A stretch of DNA of 64,000 bases from Ryuthela nishihirai (lineage: Eukaryota; Arthropoda; Arachnida; Araneae; Heptathelidae), in NCBI GenBank assembly GCA_038380435.1, contig JAWZYU010000013.1, positions 68,342,446 through 68,406,445 on the forward strand, given 5' to 3'. The position numbers were made by a program, and so were the translations under genes. Below are positions 55,853 to 64,000 of this stretch, piece after piece. Position 1 is the stretch's first letter; each line of letters opens with the position of its first letter. The notes below the pieces were generated by a model. That model had not been told where the DNA came from. It searched no databases and saw only the letters and a list, made by a program, of their open reading frames with translations.

Positions 55853-56764
55853 ATGGGTGCAGCTAAGAAGCTGCACACCATAGTCTGTGATCAGGAGCTC
55901 CAAATAGCTACCATGAGAGAGCTCATCACAGAGAGAGTTGCAAGTCCTCCAGTAACAAAAGAGAAGCCACCAACTTATGTGAAGGCTGTTGGTGGACAAG
56001 GGTCAGGGAAGGGTTGTTCAGTGGTAGCTAAAAGGCGCACTCACCCTAAGCAAAGGCATACCCTGCTGATCTTCTCAAAAAGTAAGCCATTGAGGTTAGG
56101 GATAGCCTAAAGAGTAGTATTAACCCTACGGAGCTTAATCTCAGAGTGGTGACAGTAAAGCCGATGAGAGCAAACGTCGTCATCGTAGAATGCAGTTCTC
56201 AGAGTGACATGGACTGTCTAAAGAAGGCAGTAGACAGCCATGATGCACTCAAAAATGTGCTAGAGGCCACAAATCATGGTATGCGGAGTTGATAAGGACA
56301 TCCATCACGAAGACCTTCAGAAGGTCATCCAAAGTCAGAATGGGATCAAAGATGAACATGCGGATCTAGCCCCGCTGTTCTCGGTGAAAGCACGAGTGGA
56401 AAACACAGTCCACTGGGTGTTGGAGGCTAGTAGTGCCTCACACAGAAAACTATTAGAAGTAGCTAAGATAAACGTGGGATGGTCATGTTGTTTTGTCAAG
56501 GACTACACCCGAGTGCTCAGATGCTACAAGTGTTACGCATTTGGGCACATACAAAAGGATTGTGATCAGAAGACGCAATGGTGTTCACAGTGCGCGGGCA
56601 AGCATTCAAACATGGAGTGCAAGAAGCCCAATCCAAAATGCAAACAAGGAGCACGGGGCCAAGGAGGACATTGGCCACAGTGCGATGGATATAAACTGTC
56701 TGTCGTACTGCAGAGAATTGAAGTTGTTGCGAAAGCATACCGACAATGGACAGTAGGCTTCTAA
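55853..56764 (+). pseudogene. R1-like LINE ORF1 (gag), zinc-knuckle part
   Basis: RNA-binding gag-like protein. From 55853 the frame has KLHTIVCDQELQIATMRELI, then a break near 56100. The frame at 56276-56764 holds HEDLQKVIQSQNGIKDEHAD, and three Cys-rich knuckles starting RCYKCYAFGHIQKDCDQKTQ, then WCSQCAGKHSNMECKKPNPK. The gag of R1-clade elements has this arrangement. Two frame changes are needed, so it is dead. Confidence 0.75.
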
Positions 56765-56779
56765 GTGGTCGAAGGGCGA

Positions 56780-57035
56780 ATCTGAAATTCATTCAGATAA
56801 ATTTAAACGGGGCAAGGGCCGCAATGGCCCAACTCAACCAGGAGATAAAAGAAGAAGGAGTCGATGTTGCTCTAGTGAAGGAACCTACTGCACAGAGAAC
56901 ATAAGGGGGCTTCCTCTGACCAGCAGGCTATTTAGTATCAAAGGAGCCAAGACAAAAGCTGGAATTGTCGTTTTGAATCCCAAAGTGAATGCCATCCTGG
57001 CATATCACACAGATACCCTAGTAGTCTTTCTTAGG
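56780..57035 (+). pseudogene. R1-like LINE ORF2 start (endonuclease), truncated
   Basis: Reads LKFIQINLNGARAAMAQLNQ, then EEGVDVALVKEP (the catalytic Glu region), and AGIVVLNPKVNAIL. This is the first part of an APE-type endonuclease. The frame changes near 56885 and recognisable sequence stops at about 57035. Confidence 0.7.
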
Positions 57036-58464
57036 CGATGATATTATGTACAAAATATTTTTCATTTGTGTCATGCGTTCATCGTTACACAAAATTTAAG
57101 TAACTTAATCACAGACCTGTGAAAACCATAATTTGTAATTGGTAAATATCAGAGTAGAGAAAAATATTACTACTAAACATTGCGTTGATTTGTCGAAATA
57201 AAACCATAAACAATGAACAACAATTTCGTAAACAAGTGAAATTATGATTATCAGCGTTTGAAAATATTGAATCTTCACCTTTGGCCAAAAAATTTAATTT
57301 AAATGAATTAACTGTTTGATGTCTCTAAAAACTTTAGTTGGTATTAATTCCACTATTCTCCAAAAAATTACTATTAACAATAAATGTTTAGTGCAAACAA
57401 TAAGTGAATCTTTTTAAAATCATATGAGCAAAGTAGAGTATGAAAACCTCTATTTAATATTTACATAATGATCCAAAAAGGATTTAATATTTACATAAAA
57501 AAACCATTGACATGTATTTCTTTCTCATATAATGATACCCAAAAAGGAGTCATGCTCTAGTAGTTATGTCTGCAAAGTTTCTTGCTTTCTTATTTATAAT
57601 TTGCTTCAAAAATCACTCAAGAAATATTTAGTATAATTCATATCATTCATCAGTGTCTAAAATAAACCGTGCAACACCTGCTGCTGCTTAATTAATTAAA
57701 TTTTGCTTCTGATTTGTCCAAAATGTACAAGATTGTGAAAAATTATAGAGATGATCGGTATTGAAGTATCTGACACCACGATATTCTACTGGTGTTCTTT
57801 ATCTGATGAAAAAAACACCTAATAAATCCAAAATACTGTTATGAAATTACTCATATAAATAATGAGGTCACTTCAGGGAAAACAGCCACAGCACATTTCT
57901 AAATTGCCTCGTTAACAACGCGCTCAGAGTAAACAAATTTAATAACGACACATAATTTTGTAATTGTTACTCGTATGCAAATGCAATTACTACAGTACTC
58001 TGAGTAAACGAAACTCGCTTAATTTTTGTCTCCACCGAGTCACGAATGGGAGTGGTTTCTGGCTGTTTACTTACCCTAAAGTGAAAGTAGGATTCAGTTA
58101 AGACCAAAGATTTATTTACTCCTATTTGGATAATTGTTTTCTCCATTAAATGTTAGTACCCAACACCTAAGCAAAGTGTCGTTTCTCAGCCTAGAATTCA
58201 AAAACCATTCACAATGTATTTCTTTCTCATATTTGATCGTCATGTATTTGTAAGGTCAGTAATGTGGAATAATTAATTCAGGCTTTACTATTACCTCTAT
58301 ACTTTATATAAGTGATATATAATTATCTGGCATGACTTGCTTTGGAAGATTTTGCCTACTTTGGATAGAACACCATATCTGATTATAACAAACAATGTTC
58401 GCTTAAATGCAGACAAAATTTGGTTTAAATATCAAAGCGTTTTCGTGCAAATATTTCCATAAGC
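57036..58464. other. A/T-rich DNA, nothing recognised
   Basis: No supported feature. The first bases after the truncated LINE show no tail or target duplication. Confidence 0.45.
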
Positions 58465-59262
58465 TAATGAATATTATATTCGACACAAGCCATACGTCGA
58501 ATGAAAGCTTTTGACACGGGAATGTCGTAGTCTATACGAAACATTGATCACCCATGCTTTCTTCCCCGTAATAAAAGGAGAGGGAAATGAAAATGAGTCT
58601 TACCACATATCTCCTGTATTCGAATGCGGAAACTAACGAGCTATTTGTCGAATGAAACCTTGTGACGCGGGAAGTGTCGTAGTCCATAAAAATTGACCCC
58701 CCCATGCTTTTTCCCCCTAAAAATAGGGAAATGCAAAACATTTGTTCCCCTATATATCCAGAACGCGAATGCCGAAAGTAACAAGCTATACGTCGAATGA
58801 AAGCCAGGAATGTCGTAGGTTATGAAAAAGTGACTCCCATTGCTTTATTCCCCCCTACAAAAGGGGGACAATGTGAAAATGACTGTTCCTCTATATCCCT
58901 AAATGCGAGTGCGGAAAATAACGAGCTATGCGTCAAATTAAAGCTTCTGACTCGAGGATTGTCGTAGGCTATGAAAAATTGCAGCCCCGTGCTTTCTTCC
59001 CTCTTAAAAAACCTGAAATCTGAAAGTCGTTCTACTATATCATGGGAACACGATGGCCTACAGTTACGCGTTAGTTGTCAAATGAAAGCTCGTATAATGA
59101 CGGCGTAAACTATTTCGAACTTCGCCCCCACTATTACCCCCTGATAAAATTTGGGGCGGATTTATGGGGGGTCGACTTTAACGAGTCGCATCTCAAATTA
59201 AAGCTTGTGACGTCTACAATATCGCGGGCTACCTCAAACGTGACTGCAAAAGGGAGCAAAAT
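58465..59262 (+). repeat. Diverged tandem array, period near 145 bp, about six units
   Basis: The landmark CGTCGAATGAAAGCTT or variants (GTCAAATTAAAGCTT, TCAAATGAAAGCT) recurs at about 58497, 58646, 58791, 58930, 59077 and 59191. Each unit also has GGGAATGTCGTAG, CCCATGCTTTCTTCCCC and GTTCCTCTATATCC with GAATGCGGAAA. Units differ by many substitutions and small indels, so the array is old. No ORF spans it. Confidence 0.85.
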
Positions 59263-59313
59263 TTTGGAAGGTAGATGATTTTAGTGACAAAAAAATATAT
59301 AAATTAAAAAATT

Positions 59314-59440
59314 GCAATCGGTCACTGAGTTCGTATTTGCTTCGAAGGAAGGCAGTAAGGTAGGGCGCCGATTTATCTACTCACAATAAGATTGCCGACA
59401 CTTTGAATTTGAAGTGAATATGAACTCAGTGACCAATTGC
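59314..59440. repeat. Inverted repeat, 30-bp arms
   Basis: GCAATCGGTCACTGAGTTCG (59314) is matched in reverse by CGAACT-like TGAACTCAGTGACCAATTGC (to 59440), with about 67 bp between the arms. A small foldback element is likely but its target site is not clear. Confidence 0.8.
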
Positions 59441-60093
59441 ACCATCGATATGCTTTAGGTTTATTTTCTACTCTTTAGGGCCTTATAGGAAGATACGTAT
59501 TTTTAATTTTTTTAATTTATATTTTTTAACTAACACGCGTCGAAAAATTAAATTAACCAGCCCGGCAAGCTACCAATTCAAGACGCGTTTCATCGCCTCC
59601 AACACATGTTCCAATCCATAACTGAGATTATGCAAATAATAATAGTACAGGGAAATGCTGAACAATTCATTCTGTGCTTATGTGTGCTACCCATATAAAC
59701 AAATCATGCATTCAAATCACTGATGCATGCTTAGTTACCTAAAAAAATTTAGTTATGTTTCGAGTGAAAGTACAAACCTACGACTTCCTTCGTCGTGGGT
59801 TCATATCCCACCCGAAGAGAAACTCAATTTTTTCAACTAAATACTCATGTTCCATATTTACAGGAAATTTCCTTTGATTTCTCTCCTATTGACACGTATA
59901 CATGCATTCAAAAAGTCTACGGAAATCCAGCAACATTGCAATCGATTGAAACTCCCTTAAAGCAATGTTTCTCAATTGTTTTAGTACTGCGGACTCCTTA
60001 CGAAAATTTCGTTCATTCTAAGAAATTCTTTCCCAAAATTATCTTATACATTTGTTACACAGAATATGAACTATATATATATATAATGCTAAG
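59441..60093. other. A/T-rich DNA, nothing recognised
   Basis: No supported feature. Confidence 0.45.
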
Positions 60094-60531
60094 CAGCGCC
60101 GTATTTAGGGGGGGGGGCAAGGTCCCCCCTTTGAGAATACTAGTAAGGATAATGCAGGCTGGAAGTTATTCAACTTGTACAGCCGCTCAAAAAAGTATCC
60201 GAACACCATGGATGATTACAGAATTCAGAAAAAATATCTGGAAACGATTTTTTTAGAAATTAGTCATCTGGCAACCTTCGTTTCACGTGACACGAAGGTT
60301 GCCAGATCACTAATTTCTAAAAAAATCGTTTCCAGATATTTTTTCTGAATTCTGTAATCAACCATAGTGTTCGGATACTTTTTTGAGCGACTGTACACAT
60401 TTCGCACAATTTTCATCTTTTACAAACGTCGAACGAATGGGAAAATATTATACTGCATCTACCTTCTTTTTCCGACTCGATTGTATCGCTTGCTCACCCC
60501 CTCCCCTTTATTTTTTCTAGTTCCAGGCCTG
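60094..60531 (+). mobile_element. hAT-type MITE, family M1, carrying a nested foldback MITE
   Basis: Ends CAGCGCCGTATTTAGG and CTAGTTCCAGGCCTG. Flanking 8-mers ATGCTAAG (60086-60093) and ATGGTAAG (60532-60539) agree at 7 of 8. Without the nested 214-bp element its length is about 222 bp. Interior sequence (AACTTGTAC, ACGAATGGGAAAATATTATAC) matches 1658 and 5776. Confidence 0.88.
60180..60393. mobile_element. Foldback MITE, family M3, nested in a hAT-type MITE
   Basis: 214 bp, flanked by TA, nearly a perfect palindrome. Ends CAGCCGCTCAAAAAAGTATC and GATACTTTTTTGAGCGACTG; centre around TTTCACGTGAC. Closely similar to 19272-19484. Arms of this copy are better matched, so it is probably younger. 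Confidence 0.95.
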
Positions 60532-60707
60532 ATGGTAAGGGCAATTTTTTTCGACATGTGCAATGTAGAATTAACGAAGTGACAGCAAAAAGTATAAAAA
60601 CAATATTAAAAGTCCAAATATTTACAAATAAAAAAGTAAAATTTATTAATTAAATTGAAAAAACCTTTAAGAAGTCAATTCTATTCTGAATTGACTTCTA
60701 AATTGGA

Positions 60708-60785
60708 ATTCTGAATTGAATATTCTAAATGAAATTCTGAATTAAATATTCTAAATGAAATTCTGAATTGAATATTCTAAATGAA
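60708..60785 (+). repeat. 26-bp tandem repeat, three units
   Basis: Units ATTCTGAATTGAATATTCTA... at 60708, 60734 and 60760; the middle one has one difference. A partial unit follows. Just upstream a short hairpin GAAGTCAATTC / GAATTGACTTC at 60671-60698 uses the same words. Confidence 0.95.
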
Positions 60786-60878
60786 ATTCTAAAATTCTGA
60801 ATTGACATAAAGGTTAAATGAAAAAAAAAGAATAAACTTTATGTTCAACTGAGTGTGAACGAAAAAAATGCCTTAGAC

Positions 60879-61214
60879 CAGGCCCGTCCAACTCATTGCA
60901 AAAGAACTTCGGGTTAATAAAACAAATCATCAACATTTCGAATTTGTCTCATTGCTTCCAATTTTTTGACCAAGCCTTTTTAGGTGCATAACTAAACTAT
61001 TTTGCTAATTCTTACTATTGGTCAAAAATAAATATTTTTCGCTTTTTAATCAAAATATTCTTTTGATTCCATATAAATATAGTTTTTTTTTGCAATTCAT
61101 TACTCGTTACAAATGTATGTTTTCGCTTTTAAATAGAGGATTTTTCGCGTTAATCTCTAAAGATATCATTTTTCTTCTGGTGGTCCTTCGTTAAGTTTGG
61201 ATCGGCCACCCCTG
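60879..61214. mobile_element. hAT-type non-autonomous element
   Basis: Ends CAGGCCCGTCCAACTC and the inverse of CAGGGGTGGCCGATCC, a hAT-like pair. Flanking 8-mers CCTTAGAC and CTTTACAG agree at only 5 of 8. Interior A/T-rich, no coding sequence. Confidence 0.6.
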
Positions 61215-61244
61215 CTTTACAGCAAATTGTTTCTACGACTAAGA

Positions 61245-61397
61245 GTGGTTCAAACCCATCGGTGAACCCTACTGACCGTGGGCAGGGAGTTTTCCGGACA
61301 TAAATCTCAGCGCTAACCCAATTGGGACTCGAATCTGGAAACTCTTTATGAGCCTGACGCTCAATTTTTTTACAGGATTGAGCCATACGCGCCCCAT
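61245..61397 (-). mobile_element. tRNA-Thr-derived SINE, 5' fragment
   Basis: Antisense: AACCCATCGGTGAACCCTAC, TGACCGTGGGCAGG, AATTGGGACTCGAATCTGG, AGGATTGAGCCATACG. It holds the tRNA-like head and first part of the body only. An AATTTTTTTAC insertion sits in the anticodon arm. Confidence 0.75.
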
Positions 61398-63075
61398 GTC
61401 TAATATGCAATCATGTCATTACGCTATAATGAATTTTAAAACCTTACAAAAGATTTTGCTTCCGATGAAAAATAAAAGAAACTGGTTACCAGATTTAATT
61501 TGGTCAATTGATCTGGTTTCTTCAGAAAAATTTTTAAATGTATTTCATCGTAATGAAGAAGAGTCCATTTCAAAGTGCTTCGATTCGAACTCATTAGAGT
61601 TTAAAGCCAATATGAATATGGGGTGAATATGCTCTCCCTTCTTCAAAGGGGGCTTCAACGAACATCCCACGAAATAGTTATATGTCCTGCGTCCCGTAAT
61701 CATAACAAAATATTGTGCAGATTGTTGATATGTACAAATGCAAAAACAGCATTTGGCTCGCTTATTCAAATGTTTGTAACAGAAAAAGAATTTACAGTTT
61801 TAAGAAATGAAGTTTTAACACCTCACAGTGCATTGTTAATCCGTAAGAAATAATATTCAAACGAAGATGAACCAATTAGTTTTGCATATTACTGAAAGGT
61901 TCCCTATAATTACGTGTTCAGGAATAGAAGCACACTCAACGTATAATTTTTATGTGAAAGAAATTAAATACGAAGTTCTGTCTCTTACACAAGATTCCCC
62001 CCTTTTTTTTCTCAAAAATGAAACCGCGATATTTCAACAAGTATCTTGGTTTTAGCTTACTGAAACTTGCATATTGTAGTTATTTGAAAGCCATTCGAAC
62101 AATACAGAATTATTTAAATTACTTTTAAGCATGGATAGTCTCAGAGATACATCGCGGATGCACTGTATGAAAGCATCATTTAATAACTTAAAATTTTTTC
62201 TTCTTACAGGATTCTTGTTAAAATGAAGTGATGTGTTCCATATCCAAAATTTTACATTAATAACTGTAAAACCAAAGATAAATATATGAATATATAAACT
62301 GAATAAACACTCCTTTGCTCTCATAAAAAATTTATTATTATTTGTAATTTTACTTAAAAAACACTTTGCTTGCTAAAAAACACTTTGCTGCTTAAAAATT
62401 CCAGAAATGTTTGTTATACAAAATCTAAAATATCTAACAACTTTTAACAATTCTCGATTAATTCTTGTTGAAAAAATAAAAGCCTAATGTCAACACTTAT
62501 ATACTCGTAAAGTAGACAAGAACTATGGAAGTTCAACCAGAATCTTTCCCGACCACGGGTTCATACTACTCAATAGTCCATTCTTCCAGCCATAGAAAAA
62601 CCACATTCAGACACTCCTGTATTTGCCGTAGCATATTGTACAACTAGATATGATTTGGGATTTGGTTATAGAACAATAATTCTAGATTTGCCGTTCACTG
62701 GTTTTCACTGAAATTAAGCCTTCAATGGTTTTATATTTATTCACTTTCCTACATCAACACTAGAGCAACAAAGATTATATAAGATTGTAGCTAATCCTTA
62801 TTACAAGCAATTGCCGATTGTTAAGAAAATTTGCTTCTGGAAAAATCAGACTCTAAGACTAACAATATTTAATGATTAACTAGGTCTTTGCAACGTGTCT
62901 GTAGGTTTGCATTCGTTACTCCGAAGTTAACTACCTACGACTTTTTTTAAAGCTTGTCTAAACTTGTCATTAAGTGTTAAAAACAAAGGGTATCATCACT
63001 TCTCTATTCGATGACGGCGCGTAAAGTTCGGTCTGCGAAATTTGTGTGTTGTTGCTATAAAGCCTACTTAAAGAC
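61398..63075. other. A/T-rich DNA, nothing recognised
   Basis: Frames at 61348-61626 and 61867-62055 are open but match nothing I know and start in or near SINE sequence. They are not called as genes. Confidence 0.4.
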
Positions 63076-63099
63076 GTGGAAATATTTTACATTTTGACA

Positions 63100-63895
63100 A
63101 GGATGCAACTTGGAGCCGACGAGAAAAAAGTCATGCCGATTTATCACAAGTGTATGAGGATCATGCCCTATTCATATGGCAACTGTTACGAGATGGATGC
63201 GCAAATTCAGAGAAGGAAGGCAGAGCTTCGATGCCCTCCCTCGTGCAGGAAAACAGAAGGAGGATGTGAACGGAAGAACCATCGCTGCTGTTCATTAACT
63301 CATTAAAGAGAATCCACACATCAACGTTCAGGCAATACGTTTAAATGTCAGTGTATCGATTAGCAGTATGGAAAAAATTATTCATCAACATTTAAAGTTC
63401 CTAAATATCTGTACCAAATGGGTATCCCACTAACTGACAGAATAGCAAAAAAGCGTTAGAGTCGACTCGTGCAAGGAGATGATTAAAATATTTCAATCTA
63501 GTGGCCCCAAACGGTTAACAGACTTGTCACAGGTGATGAGACGTGATTTTATTACTACACAACTTCAAGAAAGATCGACAACTGTTGTTTGGGATGCGGA
63601 GGATTAACCGCGTTCCCAAATTCTCTGACAAGACTTTCGTTCAAGGAAGATGTTCACAATTTTTTCAATTCCCAGGCAGTGGTAGCTGTGGATATCTTAC
63701 CTGAAAAAATGACGGCAAATTGCTAATAGCACACCAACGTTGTTTTGCCCAAAATTGTTAAGGAGATGAAGAAGTAGCGTACAACAACAAGTGTGTCAAG
63801 GATTCTCCTTCTTTATGACGCCAGTGCCCACAAACCCGACAAGTGACGGCCTATCTGAAGCAAGAGAAAGTCAAACAGCTACCCCATCCTATGTT
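63100..63895 (+). pseudogene. mariner transposase, heavily decayed
   Basis: Forward-strand remnant in several frames. Recognisable: RKAELRCPP region with an alternative-frame GRQ motif near 63200-63250; AVHQLIKENPHINVQAIRLN near 63285-63345; NICTKWVSH then LTE with a stop between, near 63405-63440, the WVPHxLT-like linker; VTGDET-like sequence near 63530; and a D-A-S/P-A-H-like region (YDASAHKPDK) near 63815-63850. Order and spacing fit a mariner DD34D-type transposase. Multiple stops; no inverted terminal repeat identified, and the window ends soon after. Confidence 0.7.
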
Positions 63896-64000
63896 ATTAT
63901 ATATTCAATTTTCAATTCAAATTTTATTCAACATAGATATGTATCAGTACAAAATTTTATGAAATATACCCAGCTAAAGTAACTGAATACTTGAGCGCTG

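Larger units (their letters stand above)
54036..57035 (+). mobile_element. R1-like LINE, 5' half with gag and start of endonuclease
   Basis: Non-LTR retrotransposon with its 5' end kept. It begins CCCCCTAGAAGGGAACCACC, has a 5' UTR of about 1.4 kb, a gag-like ORF1 with three zinc knuckles and the start of an APE-type endonuclease (ORF2). It ends near 57035 without RT, 3' UTR or tail. Losing the 3' rather than the 5' end is unusual for a LINE and suggests a later deletion. The gag style (CCHC knuckles in the R1 group) is the basis for the clade. Confidence 0.8.

Noticed and set aside
58465..59262. CRISPR-like array
   Set aside because: Units are long, diverged head-to-tail repeats without constant repeats and unique spacers, in a eukaryotic context.
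61348..62055. Host gene candidates in two short frames
   Set aside because: No recognised domain, no splice or promoter evidence, and the first begins in SINE sequence.

Overview
This is non-coding, A/T-rich eukaryotic DNA built almost entirely from transposable elements. I find no host gene that I can defend, and no rRNA or functional tRNA gene. The mix of repeats (RTE-like and R1-like LINEs, a tRNA-Thr-derived SINE, hAT, Tc1/mariner and piggyBac DNA transposons, and a Polinton/Maverick) points to an invertebrate animal. An arthropod, perhaps a spider, is my best guess, but the window alone does not prove it. Nearly all coding remnants carry stops or frameshifts.

Layout. 0-10 kb: small non-autonomous elements (hAT-type MITEs with 8-bp target duplications, pieces of the Thr-SINE, RTE tails) in unremarkable DNA. 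10.4-18.3 kb: two RTE-like LINE copies in inverted orientation (A plus, B minus), B interrupted by a Thr-SINE with a perfect 12-bp target duplication. 18.5-24.8 kb: a perfect hairpin, a 213-bp foldback MITE, a Tc1-like transposase fragment, the 3' end of another RTE-like LINE with a GGT/GAT tail, and a small palindromic MITE. 25.8-37.1 kb: a Polinton about 11.35 kb long with terminal inverted repeats of about 800-880 bp. 38.4-40.0 kb: an internally deleted piggyBac element between TTAA sites. 40.6-45.1 kb: SINEs, including a head-to-head pair, and a 2.07-kb hAT-type element carrying other repeats. 45.2-49.7 kb: a third RTE-like LINE, split by a probable solo LTR and partly duplicated at its 3' end. 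52.2-57.0 kb: SINEs, a conserved transposon-associated ORF broken by two insertions, and the 5' half of an R1-like LINE. 58.5-64 kb: a tandem array with a period near 145 bp, a MITE nested inside another MITE, and a decayed mariner.

The Polinton is the most informative system. Leftward genes encode a capsid-family protein, a minor-capsid-like protein, an adenain-like protease and a small basic protein with a hydrophobic middle. Rightward genes encode a zinc-ribbon/PLA2-like fusion, a DDE integrase, a protein with fibre-like repeats, a charged probably helical protein, a small zinc-finger protein and the N-terminal part of a protein-primed DNA polymerase B. The two blocks diverge from a 55-bp gap with a short palindrome and TATA-like sequence. 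The polymerase palm and the packaging ATPase are missing, so the copy cannot be autonomous. Several genes carry only one or two premature stops, which suggests fairly recent inactivation.
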